64,000 nucleotides of DNA from Leptobacterium flavescens (GTDB lineage: Bacteria > Bacteroidota > Bacteroidia > Flavobacteriales > Flavobacteriaceae): the NCBI RefSeq assembly GCF_010671605.1, contig NZ_JAABOO010000003.1, positions 685,993-749,992 of the forward strand, in the 5' to 3' direction. A program made the position numbers and the translations under genes. Below the pieces are notes generated by a model, which saw only the letters and a program-made list of their open reading frames with translations, had not been told where the DNA came from and made no database searches. Shown here in pieces: positions 33,528-41,597 of this stretch. The stretch's first letter is position 1. Each line of letters starts with the position of its first letter.

Positions 33528-33977
33528 TCAATCGGCTTTCCATTTTTCAACAAAAACCTTAAAGTTTTTCATCCATTTTTCTCCCTGTTTGCGGTACATC
33601 CCTTTAAAGAGGATGGCGATGAGTTTTGGCATGATCCAGCTGATACGGGTATATTCTACCTCTGATTCATAACGGGTAAGAGTTTCCCCAAGCGGAGTAA
33701 AAGTGCATTTAAGGGTGTTATCCATATGTTTGTGATGATAGGTGGCTTCAAAACTATGCGGCAGGCGATTGGCGGTAATGGTCTCGGTAAGCTCCATGTC
33801 CCGTTTGCCGTATTTGTAGTACATTTTAGAAACAGCTCCATCCTTGCCGGCTTCCCCGCTGATGAGTTCTTTTTTTATAAAACCCTCCTGGTATTCCTTA
33901 AGATATTTGGGGTCTGCAAAGAGTTCCGCAACAATATCCAGGCGACGGTTGATATCTATAGATCCCTTGAACTTCAT
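33528..33977 (-). CDS. SRPBCC (START-like) family protein
   Basis: 149 residues. Typical SRPBCC pattern: FKGSIDINRRLDIVAELFADPKYLKEYQEGFI, the conserved AxxVxxxL helix after the first strand, then MYYKYGKRDMELTETITANRLPHSFEATYHH and ESEVEYTRI strands, and a long C-terminal helix (MPKLIAILFKGMYRKQGEKWMKNFKVF). The fold binds hydrophobic ligands or cyclises; the ligand is unknown. Cytoplasmic; between the GNAT and AraC genes on the same strand. Confidence 0.78.
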   Translation of the reverse strand: MKFKGSIDINRRLDIVAELFADPKYLKEYQEGFIKKELISGEAGKDGAVSKMYYKYGKRDMELTETITANRLPHSFEATYHHKHMDNTLKCTFTPLGETLTRYESEVEYTRISWIMPKLIAILFKGMYRKQGEKWMKNFKVFVEKWKAD

Positions 33978-34131
33978 ATCTCACTTTGTTTTAAAATAAG
34001 AAAAGGGCGAGCCTTAAAGTTACTGATTTTAAGGGAAGTGCTCAAATAAGAGCAGATTGTGAATGGTTTTGGATATCTCCTGACAGATACAAACCAGCCG
34101 GTTTTTGATTTCCCGGCCGGTTCCGATATTC

Positions 34132-35055
34132 TTATTCTACGGGGATACACATATCCACAATAAATTTTTTCTCGGGGTGTTCGTTAAAGTTGTTGTGATA
34201 GATCTCAAACGGGTACCGGTCCGCTTTCCTGTATCCGTTTTCATTCATCCAGATAAAGAGGCTGCTCCAGGATTTTTCAAATTCGGAAATCCCGATCTCG
34301 AAACGGGCCACAATACATTTTCCTCCTTCCATGGAGGTAAGACCTACTTCTTCTTCGGTTTCCACTTCTTCATCCAGAATTATACAGGCGCTCATCCTTA
34401 CCTTGTTACTATCGGTTACCTTAAAGCTGTCGTAATAGACCGTTGCCAGTTTCAGGTCAGGCTTTTCCATAAGACCTTTGGGCCCTGCCCATTTTATAAG
34501 TTTTTCGAAAGCTTTATCCAGGCCTTTATCTCCTATATGGGTAATATAGGCCAGGTTAAATCCCGGCATTTGTTTTACTTCGACTTTTGCATTCATTTTA
34601 ATCCAGTTTTTATGGTTATCAATGTTGCAAATGTATTCTTCAAACAATGAGTCCTTTTGCCCATTCTTGCTTTCCGTTTTACATATCTTGCTATATTTTC
34701 CCGGACTCAACTTACGGAATTCGGTAGGGCTCATCCCGTAGAATTTCTTAAAAGCTCTGGTAAAGGAGGAATTACTGTTAAAGCCATATTCCATGGCAAG
34801 TTCCGTTATCATGGTACCTTTCCTTCTCATCAGTACGGAAGCCGTTTTCTCTATTCGCTTCCGGTTAATATAGGAGTTCAGGGTTTCATTGGTGATAGCC
34901 TTAAAGATCCTGTGAAAATGGAAGGGAGAATAATGAGCTACCTCTGCTACCTCTGCCAGCGACAGTTCCTGATGCAGGTGCTCCTCTATATAATGCAGCG
35001 CCTTATCGATACGCCTGATATAATCTTTAGGTATTTCCTTTTCCGTAAGGCTCAT
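34132..35055 (-). CDS. AraC family regulator with C-terminal GyrI-like effector domain
   Basis: 307 residues. Two AraC HTH motifs at the N-terminus: LHQELSLAEVAEVAHYSPFHFHRIFKAITNE and TMITELAMEYGFNSNSSFTRAFKKFYGMSPTEFRKL (both given in part). Residues ~155-307 form a GyrI-like/SOUL-type ligand domain (AYITHIGDKGLDKAFEKLIKWAGPKGL, then ACIILDEEVETEEEVG). The Rob/GyrI fusion type typically responds to cationic drugs or other small molecules. No partner gene is obvious; the SRPBCC gene is downstream, 154 bases away. Confidence 0.88.
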   Translation of the reverse strand: MSLTEKEIPKDYIRRIDKALHYIEEHLHQELSLAEVAEVAHYSPFHFHRIFKAITNETLNSYINRKRIEKTASVLMRRKGTMITELAMEYGFNSNSSFTRAFKKFYGMSPTEFRKLSPGKYSKICKTESKNGQKDSLFEEYICNIDNHKNWIKMNAKVEVKQMPGFNLAYITHIGDKGLDKAFEKLIKWAGPKGLMEKPDLKLATVYYDSFKVTDSNKVRMSACIILDEEVETEEEVGLTSMEGGKCIVARFEIGISEFEKSWSSLFIWMNENGYRKADRYPFEIYHNNFNEHPEKKFIVDMCIPVE

Positions 35056-35230
35056 CCGGGTAACATTCTTTAGGTGGTATATTGATAGATTTACAGTTGG
35101 AAATAAATATATAATTAATTTTCTATATAAGTCCCGGAAGGAATATTAAGATACGGGAACAAGGCCCGGGATTTATTTAGTAATTTAGTTTTATGGGAAT
35201 AACCGGCTATTGCCAATCAACTCTAATAGA

Positions 35231-35812
35231 ATGAAAGAAGAAGTGTTTTTTGATTATTTGTCAGGTTTTGTAACGCTAAGCAATGATGAAAAGGAAATTT
35301 TCCGGTCAAAAATAACTTCCAGGAGATATCTGAAAGGGCAATATTTACTTCAGCAGGGAGATCATTGCAATCATATGGATTTTCTGCTTTCCGGTTCCAC
35401 CCGTACCTTTCATGTTGATGAAGAGGGGAAAGAACACGTTTTCAGGTTTGCAATTGAAAATTGGTGGGCAACCGACGTACCGGCTTTCCTGGAGCAAAAA
35501 GTGTCTGCAACCAATATTCAATGCCTGGAGAATACCGAAGTTATTCGGTTAGACTTTTATCGACTGGAGGAATTATATCTGGAAATCCCGAAAACGGAAC
35601 GCCTGTTCCGTATACTTTTCCAGAAGGTGGCTGTTTCCCTGGAGAAACGTATTATCGATAACCTGAGTCTTTCTGCCAAAGAACGCTTTCTGATCTTCCG
35701 GGAAGAATATCCCCAGTTCGAACAACGCATCCCTCAATATATGATAGCTTCCTACCTCGGGATCACCAAACAGTATTTGAGTGAGATCCGGAGTCAACTT
35801 GCCCGTTCTTAA
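35231..35812 (+). CDS. Crp/Fnr family regulator (cNMP-binding type, no cysteines at N-terminus)
   Basis: 193 residues from ATG 35231 (the TTG at 35210 is less likely). Cupin-like sensor domain: FRSKITSRRYLKGQYLLQQGDHCNHMDFLLSGSTRTFHVDEEGKEHVFRF. The C-terminal HTH ends YMIASYLGITKQYLSEIRSQLARS, the short Bacteroidota Crp form in which the recognition helix reads GITKQYLSEIR (as in other family members). It has no FNR-type cysteines. Targets unknown; the next gene on the same strand (36038) is a membrane protein 225 bases downstream, so a link is plausible. Confidence 0.85.
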   Translation: MKEEVFFDYLSGFVTLSNDEKEIFRSKITSRRYLKGQYLLQQGDHCNHMDFLLSGSTRTFHVDEEGKEHVFRFAIENWWATDVPAFLEQKVSATNIQCLENTEVIRLDFYRLEELYLEIPKTERLFRILFQKVAVSLEKRIIDNLSLSAKERFLIFREEYPQFEQRIPQYMIASYLGITKQYLSEIRSQLARS

Positions 35813-36037
35813 AGTTCAACTAGCCGAACCTTTTTTCTTCATATACCCGATCTTTCGGGATTACCTTCTCTTTGCACCTTTGTAACCGAAATAAGATTGT
35901 TAAAGGTAGCAGGCTAATCAGTATTTGACAAGATACTGTAGCTAGGGGTTTTTTAACAAAAACTAATAATTAACAGATAATCGAAAGCCCTTTTATTTCT
36001 GCCTTACTTATCTGTTTTACAATTAAATTTTTGACAA

Positions 36038-36541
36038 ATGGCACAATTAAATGTTTTATTCAATTTTACCAAATCTGCCACACCGTTAAAGGCCATTTTA
36101 TGGTCGGGGTTGGTAGCAGGAATACTGGATTCTCTGGCGGGAGTGATCGTGTACTATATTTATTTCGGGATGAACCCGTTTCAGGTTTTACAGTTTATTG
36201 CAACGGGAGTACATGGCCCTTCCGCAATGGAAGGAGGAGTTCGGATGATCCTTGAAGGGCTTTTGTATCATTTTATTATTGCTTATGTCGTGGCAATTAT
36301 ATATTTCGTGGCCTACCCCAAACTGAAGGTATTGCAAAAGTTTACTCTAAGCTCCGGGCTGATTTACGGTTTAGGAATTTGGCTGGTCATGAATTTGCTT
36401 ATCCTTCCTTATACCAATGTAATTAAAAGCCCATTCGATCTGAGCCTGGCCATAGTAGGTATTGTTTGGCACATGATCCTGGTAGGTGTACCCATAGCAA
36501 TTATCACCGATCTGTTTTATAAGAATTTATGGAAAGATTAG
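36038..36541 (+). CDS. Membrane protein, YagU/DUF1440-like
   Basis: 167 residues, four TM segments: ATPLKAILWSGLVAGILDSLAGVIVYYIYFG, LLYHFIIAYVVAIIYFVAYP, SGLIYGLGIWLVMNLLILPY, and VGIVWHMILVGVPIAIITDLFY. The GLVAGxxD pattern in the first helix and the W-x-x-M in the third resemble YagU/DUF1440 proteins. Function unknown, inner membrane. Preceded by a Crp-family gene on the same strand. A terminator at 36669-36692 follows. Confidence 0.68.
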   Translation: MAQLNVLFNFTKSATPLKAILWSGLVAGILDSLAGVIVYYIYFGMNPFQVLQFIATGVHGPSAMEGGVRMILEGLLYHFIIAYVVAIIYFVAYPKLKVLQKFTLSSGLIYGLGIWLVMNLLILPYTNVIKSPFDLSLAIVGIVWHMILVGVPIAIITDLFYKNLWKD

Positions 36542-36668
36542 GGTGTTTTGAGCCCGGAACTATTTTATAATTTGCTTTAATCACGGACAAATGCCTTTCC
36601 GGGTTTGGAATGCCTTTTCCATAAAGTTAATGTTTCACTGCTGTATAAGCAGGATTTTGGTTAATAGT

Positions 36669-36692
36669 AAAGCCGGGGTATAGCCCGGCTTT
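36669..36692. terminator. Bidirectional terminator between convergent genes
   Basis: AAAGCCGGG (36669-36677) with CCCGGCTTT (36684-36692), a 9-bp stem and 6-base loop. Serves the membrane protein gene and the SnoaL-like gene. Confidence 0.8.
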
Positions 36693-36711
36693 CTTTATTT
36701 TTTCTGATCGA

Positions 36712-37089
36712 TCAATACATAGTGTTGGGATTGGCCGATTTTTCGGGGATCTGCTGAATGGAATCCCAGTGCTCAACGATCTTTCCATTCGGATCAAAGC
36801 GGAAAAAATCCATAGTCACATACTGATCATTGCCCGGCCAGGTCTGATGTGTATGCAAAGCAACAAGATCACCTTCTGCAATACAACGCACAAAATCGAT
36901 GCTCTTTTGAGGGTACTCTCTTCGCATTCTTTCAAAATAATCTATAAACCCCTGTGTTCCGTCTGCCACATCTGGATTGTGTTGAATATAGTCATCGCCA
37001 ACATAGAGTTCTATGGCTTTTTCAGGATTACCTTCATAGGCCATTCTGTAAAAGGCGATGGCATTTTCTTTATTCTTTTCAAGATCCAT
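36712..37089 (-). CDS. SnoaL-like (NTF2-type) protein, cytoplasmic
   Basis: 125 residues, no signal peptide. NKENAIAFYRMAYEGNPEKAIELYVGDDYIQHNPDVADGTQG, then FVRCIAEGDLVALHTHQTWPGN and DFFRFDPNGKIVEHWDSIQQ: the conserved YIQHNP, and the F-R-D/N-G-K-I-V-E-H-W motif that marks SnoaL-like proteins with an ester cyclase or hydrolase reputation. Substrate unknown. Followed after 14 bases by a membrane protein gene on the same strand (upstream, 37104-37568). Confidence 0.82.
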   Translation of the reverse strand: MDLEKNKENAIAFYRMAYEGNPEKAIELYVGDDYIQHNPDVADGTQGFIDYFERMRREYPQKSIDFVRCIAEGDLVALHTHQTWPGNDQYVTMDFFRFDPNGKIVEHWDSIQQIPEKSANPNTMY

Positions 37090-37103
37090 TCTTTTCGTTT
37101 TAT

Positions 37104-37568
37104 CTAGTGCCTGATTACCAGGTCCAGTTGTTTTCCGTTATCCTGCGCCTTCTTGTCCATAGCACTTCCAACAAGGATCCCTATCATCATCCCCATGGGT
37201 AGCCCAATTCCCAGAAGTCCCATATTGCTCAGGCTGACGCCGAAAGCCATTCCGATAGGTATTCCGAAAGTAGCCATTCCCAATGCCATCCATTGATTGC
37301 GGTAATGGTTCTTTACAACCAGCTTTAGCTCTTTGGCTACGAACATTAGGATCTTACTTTGTGTTTTTCTCAGCTGTTTTGCCAATTCAGGGTCTGTATC
37401 CCGAAACGAGTTGATATGATCTATGGATTCATTAAGGGAATTGATCACCTTATCATTGAGTTCTTTCTGTTTCAGTTCGTTTATCAGTTTCTCAAACTGA
37501 AGATATTTTTTGCCTGACCTGCTATCCCGGCCTAAACCGGGCCTTTTTTTAAGCTCTTTAAGCTCCAT
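37104..37568 (-). CDS. Hypothetical membrane protein
   Basis: 154 residues. Basic N-terminal stretch (LKKRPGLGRDSRSGKKYLQF), a coiled helical middle, then two TM helices at about 97-113 and 114-136 (MALGMATFGIPIGMAFGVSLSN, MGLLGIGLPMGMMIGILVGSAMD), rich in Gly and Met. No family recognised. Upstream of the SnoaL-like gene, spaced 14 bases, so probably one transcript. Confidence 0.62.
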   Translation of the reverse strand: MELKELKKRPGLGRDSRSGKKYLQFEKLINELKQKELNDKVINSLNESIDHINSFRDTDPELAKQLRKTQSKILMFVAKELKLVVKNHYRNQWMALGMATFGIPIGMAFGVSLSNMGLLGIGLPMGMMIGILVGSAMDKKAQDNGKQLDLVIRH

Positions 37569-37635
37569 ATGTTTTGTGTTAGAAATAAGTTTGGTTACGG
37601 ATACTAAAACTACAAAAAAGGAAGAAGAGTTAAAA

Positions 37636-37670
37636 TAAAATCCCTGCCCGATAACGGAACAGGGATTTTA
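37636..37670 (-). terminator. Intrinsic terminator after the Old Yellow Enzyme gene
   Basis: TAAAATCCCTG (37636-37646) with CAGGGATTTTA (37660-37670): perfect 11-bp stem. It lies directly downstream of the minus-strand gene ending at 37696. Confidence 0.8.
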
Positions 37671-37695
37671 CTAACACTATAAACAATCAATAAAC

Positions 37696-38784
37696 CTAAT
37701 TTAGCGTCGGGTAATCCAGATAACCTTCAATACCCGGAGTAAAAAAAGTATCGGGGTCCGGAGCATTCAACTCCAGATCATTCTCTATTTTATATACCAG
37801 GTCGGGATTGGAGATAAAAGGTACCCCAAAAGCAACTAATTCTCCTTTCTCCTCATTTAATGTAGCTTCGGCTGTATCTTTATTCAGACCTCCGTTTATA
37901 ATGACATTTCCTTTAAACGCACTGCGGATGCTGTCTTTGATAGATTGAGGAACTTCCGGAGCTCCCTGAGCAGAAAGATCTACCAGGTGTAAGTAAACCA
38001 GCTTAAGCTTGTCGAGTTCACGAGCCAGGGAAATAAAGGCTTCATCTATACCTTCGTAAATCTCCATATCGTTAAAAACACCATAAGGAGACAAACGCAC
38101 CCCTGTTTTATCTGCCCCGATAGCATTTGCTACCTGCTCGGCGAGTTCGATAACAAAGCGATTCCTGTTTTCGGCAGACCCGCCATATATATCGTTACGC
38201 TGATTGGAAGCAGGATTCAGGAACTGATTGGCCAGATAACCGTTAGCTGCATGGATCTCCACTCCGTCAAAACCTGCTTCTATGGCATTCCTGGCAGCTT
38301 CAACAAATTCGGCTTGTGCCTGTTTAATTTCTTCAATACTCATGGCTTCCGGAGTAGGATAAGGTTTCAACCCTTCCTGGTCGGTATACATTTCTCCGCT
38401 TAAAGCAATAGCGGAAGGAGCGAGGATCCTGGCGCCCTCTTCCATATTTAAAGGATGTGATACTCTTCCGGTATGCATGATCTGCATAAATATCTTTCCT
38501 CCGTTATTATGAACAGTCTTGGTAATCTTTTTCCATCCGTTTATCTGGCTTTGGGAATAGATCCCGGGAATACGGGCATAACCCAGGCCGTTAGGGGAGG
38601 GAGCAGTACCTTCGGTGATAATAAGACCAGCATCGGCTCTTTTGGCGTAATAGGTAGCCATCATATCATTCGGAATATTCCCGTTGGCTCTTGCCCTCGT
38701 CATCGGAGCCATAACGATCCTGTTCTTTAGTTCGATATTCCCCAGTTTGTGTGTACTGAATAATTTCATTTTTTCTGCTTTCAT
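37696..38784 (-). CDS. Old Yellow Enzyme family alkene/N-ethylmaleimide reductase
   Basis: 362 residues (ATG 38784; MKLFSTHK at 38769 is also possible and fits the family better). NemA-like: IVMAPMTRARANGNIPNDMM, MQIMHTGRVSHPLN (FMN contact), the catalytic HAANGYLANQFLNPASNQRNDIYGGSAENR split in parts, VRLSPYGVFNDM, VIINGGLNKD and FISNPDLVYKIENDLELN. FMN enzyme that reduces activated C=C with NADPH, useful for electrophile detoxification. A TetR operator copy is at 38809-38821, and tetR starts at 39416. Confidence 0.9.
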   Translation of the reverse strand: MKAEKMKLFSTHKLGNIELKNRIVMAPMTRARANGNIPNDMMATYYAKRADAGLIITEGTAPSPNGLGYARIPGIYSQSQINGWKKITKTVHNNGGKIFMQIMHTGRVSHPLNMEEGARILAPSAIALSGEMYTDQEGLKPYPTPEAMSIEEIKQAQAEFVEAARNAIEAGFDGVEIHAANGYLANQFLNPASNQRNDIYGGSAENRNRFVIELAEQVANAIGADKTGVRLSPYGVFNDMEIYEGIDEAFISLARELDKLKLVYLHLVDLSAQGAPEVPQSIKDSIRSAFKGNVIINGGLNKDTAEATLNEEKGELVAFGVPFISNPDLVYKIENDLELNAPDPDTFFTPGIEGYLDYPTLN

Positions 38785-38808
38785 TTTTTAGTTTATCTTA
38801 TTTGTAAT

Positions 38809-38821
38809 AGACCAGTCGTCT
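38809..38821. promoter_or_regulatory. TetR operator copy upstream of the OYE gene
   Basis: AGACCAGTCGTCT, the same sequence as at 39427-39441 upstream of tetR. 25 bases before the OYE start. Confidence 0.65.
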
Positions 38822-38840
38822 TTAGTTTTCGAAAAAAAAA

Positions 38841-39416
38841 TTAAATAATGTATGATCTTAAGAAATCCACAAACACTTCCAGGGGTTGTACCGTTTTAAT
38901 TGCCTTCATTCTCAGAAGTGCTCCTTCCCAGCTGTTCAGGATAAAGTCGGCGATATCAGACGCTTTTTTATCCGATTTTATTTCACCTGCCTCCTGAGCT
39001 TCTGCAATACAATTCTCAAATACCGAATGCCATTGGTTCAGTTCTTTTGCAATGGCAAGCCTTAGTACATCGGAATTATCGGAAAGCTCAATGCTGCAAT
39101 TCCCCAGCAGGCAACCCTCCGAATATTCTTTGGAGGTATAAAATGCTTTCATATCCTCAAAAAAAAGCAGCATCCGCTCTCTGGGAGATCTGGATTTATC
39201 TTCAAAATAAGACTGCAGATGTACCAGGGCACTTTTGTTATAGTGGCTGATAACCTGAAGTCCGAAGTCTTCCTTGCTTTTAAAATAATGGTAAAAGGAA
39301 CCTTTGGGGATATGCGCTTCGTTAAGCACTTCCTGTATCCCGACATTGTTGTAGCCTTTCTGAGTGATAAGGCGTACCCCTATGTTCAATATGTTCTCTT
39401 TTACCTGGGTTTTCAT
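38841..39416 (-). CDS. TetR/AcrR family regulator next to OYE gene
   Basis: 191 residues. HTH LITQKGYNNVGIQEVLNEAHIPKGSFYHYFKSKEDF, a standard TetR motif with the GSFYHYF recognition helix; an AcrR-type C-terminal domain with SEGCLLGNCSIELSD, a conserved Cys pair seen in electrophile-responsive TetRs. It is likely to repress the Old Yellow Enzyme gene and itself through the identical operators at 38809 and 39427, with release on cysteine modification. The mechanism is inferred. Confidence 0.85.
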   Translation of the reverse strand: MKTQVKENILNIGVRLITQKGYNNVGIQEVLNEAHIPKGSFYHYFKSKEDFGLQVISHYNKSALVHLQSYFEDKSRSPRERMLLFFEDMKAFYTSKEYSEGCLLGNCSIELSDNSDVLRLAIAKELNQWHSVFENCIAEAQEAGEIKSDKKASDIADFILNSWEGALLRMKAIKTVQPLEVFVDFLRSYII

Positions 39417-39426
39417 AAAACTAAAA

Positions 39427-39441
39427 TAGACCAGTCGTCTA
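39427..39441. promoter_or_regulatory. TetR operator upstream of tetR
   Basis: TAGACCAGTCGTCTA, 15-bp palindrome-like site. It directly follows the -7 element TACCTTTG (39449-39442), so it covers the transcription start. Confidence 0.68.
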
Positions 39442-39715
39442 CAAAGGTATAAATTTTTTTAATTATAACATCTGGCAGAAGATTCTCGCCCTGTTGGTAT
39501 CAGGATTTTGGTCATTGGAAACTTCCTTATAAGTTCCCGGCCTGTTAAAAAAGAAAGCTTCGAACGCGTTATGGTTCGGTTAAAATTTCTTTGAAAAATT
39601 TAGTGTAACTGATTGACATGGTGGAATTAATGTATGCGATGTTGGAAATTTTAGCTTTTATGAATTGTGCCCAGGATTGGTTATCTTTAAACTAACTCTC
39701 ATCAAAAATCAAAAA

Positions 39716-40915
39716 ATGAAATATACAATATTGTTCATCATCCTTCTTTTTATAGGGTGTAATGATCCTTCAAAAGAACAAACCAAACGTCATCAGGATG
39801 ATACAGTTGCTGGATATACATTGACTAATGATAGTTTTCCGGTAGAGATCATCGAAGCCTTTGTTCCTTTTACGGGAACTTCGTTTACAGCAGATAATAA
39901 ACGTAATCTGTTTTATGAATTAACGGTCTTAAATAACCGCAGGATCCCGTTTACCCTGCAGAAACTTGAAATATACGATACGAAAAAGCCGGAAGCGCCA
40001 ATTGCGGAGTTTGATACGGACTATTTGAGTGTTAATTTCCAGCGTCACGGGATAGACCGGGACAGTAATACCCTTGAGTTGAAGGGAAATCAATTCGGGG
40101 TTGTAAACATATGGCTTTCACTCGATGGATCAGATACGATCCCAGGCCAGGTTTTTCACAAACTTATTTTCGAAAGAACTAAGAGTAATGGAGAAACTAC
40201 CATCCATCCTATGGAAGTTGCCTTAATGGATATTCCTCCACCAACTGAAATTACGCTGGCAGCTCCTTTTAAAAAGGGAAAATGGATGTACGGAGCAGCC
40301 ATCCATCAGGGCTCGCGCCAGATTACAGAAGGAAAGACCAGCTATCCGCAGCGCTATGCCATTGACTGGTTAATGCTGGATGAAGAAGGGGCTTTCGTAA
40401 AAGATGAGAAGGCCAAAAATGAAAACTGGACTTCCTATGGTGTCGAGTTACTTGCTGTAGCTGACGGGACGGTAGTAGATGTAAAAGACGGAATTATTGA
40501 AAACATTCCTGTAAGCGGAAAGATGGCAGTTACCATGACCAGACAAACTATTGCAGGAAATTATATTGTGTTGGATATCGGTAATGATGTATATGCATTT
40601 TACGCTCACCTTATTCCGAACAGTTTAAGGGTTAAAAAAGGAGACACGGTTAAACAAGGCCAGGTAATAGGCCTGCTTGGAAATAGCGGGAATTCCGATG
40701 CTCCTCATTTGCATTTCCATTTGGAAACAAAAAGTAAAATAACCCTGGGAGGAGAAGGTATACCCTATCACTTTAAAGAATTCAGTCAGCTGAAAAAATT
40801 TACCAATGAAGAATTTGAATCATTACTTGAGCTGTCAAAAATTCCACTGGATAATTTAAATCCGTCAAAACGCCTTAACGAATTACCCATAGGTACCGGT
40901 ATTGTTGAGTTTTAA
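39716..40915 (+). CDS. M23-type peptidase lipoprotein with an altered zinc site
   Basis: 399 residues from ATG 39716 (MKYTILFIILLFIGC; lipobox cysteine at 15). An upstream in-frame ATG at 39665 is less likely because it puts 17 residues before the signal. The N-terminal half is a beta-rich domain of unknown type. Residues ~190-399 resemble the M23 peptidase fold: GVELLAVADGTVVDVKDG, the TIAGNYIVLDIGNDVYAFYAHLIPNS strand set, LGNSGNSDAPHLHFHLE with the HxH metal ligands. The first M23 zinc ligands are H...D; here the corresponding stretch is QRYAIDW, with arginine where histidine is expected. It may be an inactive or differently metalated member. Confidence 0.75.
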   Translation: MKYTILFIILLFIGCNDPSKEQTKRHQDDTVAGYTLTNDSFPVEIIEAFVPFTGTSFTADNKRNLFYELTVLNNRRIPFTLQKLEIYDTKKPEAPIAEFDTDYLSVNFQRHGIDRDSNTLELKGNQFGVVNIWLSLDGSDTIPGQVFHKLIFERTKSNGETTIHPMEVALMDIPPPTEITLAAPFKKGKWMYGAAIHQGSRQITEGKTSYPQRYAIDWLMLDEEGAFVKDEKAKNENWTSYGVELLAVADGTVVDVKDGIIENIPVSGKMAVTMTRQTIAGNYIVLDIGNDVYAFYAHLIPNSLRVKKGDTVKQGQVIGLLGNSGNSDAPHLHFHLETKSKITLGGEGIPYHFKEFSQLKKFTNEEFESLLELSKIPLDNLNPSKRLNELPIGTGIVEF

Positions 40916-40993
40916 AGTTTTATAAAGAAGAAGGTGTGGAAAAAAGCAGGTTTTTGGCCAATATAAACAGATCCTTCCATGTCTTGGAAGTGA

Positions 40994-41593
40994 TTATTTC
41001 GGATCGGAGATACGCTTAATGAATTCGGGATCGAGAACCAGGTTGCCATTTTCTAACATTTGTGTGTATTCCTTTAATGTAAACCTGGGCGTAATATGTT
41101 GCGGACAATTCCAATCGAAGGCTTTTACATTCAATAAGATAAAACGATCTACTTTGGCATTGTACTCTTCCAGGACAAGTTTCTGGTATAGTTCTGTATT
41201 GCCGGCATCTATTATTTCTGTTTCCGCCCAGATCTTTAGCCTTCTCCTGTTGGGATAATCCATTAAAATGAGTGCTGCCTTTCCCGTAGCCTTCATATTC
41301 CCGGTTGAAATATATTGCATATTCCCTCTGAAGTCGGCAAAACCGATTTGAGTAGGTGAAAGTACCTTAAGAAATCCTTTTGGTCCGCCCCTGAACTGAA
41401 CATAAGGCCAGTTATTTTCGCCAACTGTGGACATATAGAACATATCCCGGTTTTCTATGAACTCTTTTTCTCCATGAGACAGGTAATTCATTTCCATTCC
41501 TTCCATGCCGAGATAGTTATTTCTGGAACCATTAGCCCGCTGTATGTCTTTAACACTCTCCGTAAATGCGATATCTGTAAAATTCTTAATCAT
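40994..41593 (-). CDS. PPOX-family flavoprotein, fourth gene of the cassette
   Basis: 199 residues from ATG 41593, preceded by AGAAAG; the earlier ATG 41608 overlaps the reductase gene by 11 bases. Pyridoxamine-phosphate-oxidase-like split barrel: NRDMFYMSTVGENNWPYVQFRGGPKGFLKVL, FADFRGNMQYISTGNM, then GKAALILMDYPNRRRLKIWAETEII. These residues contact FMN in PPOX-type proteins. The usual substrate-binding and catalytic pattern is not evident, so it may reduce F420/FMN substrates or only bind flavin. Downstream partner of the 2Fe-2S reductase. Confidence 0.78.
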   Translation of the reverse strand: MIKNFTDIAFTESVKDIQRANGSRNNYLGMEGMEMNYLSHGEKEFIENRDMFYMSTVGENNWPYVQFRGGPKGFLKVLSPTQIGFADFRGNMQYISTGNMKATGKAALILMDYPNRRRLKIWAETEIIDAGNTELYQKLVLEEYNAKVDRFILLNVKAFDWNCPQHITPRFTLKEYTQMLENGNLVLDPEFIKRISDPK

Positions 41594-41597
41594 CTTT

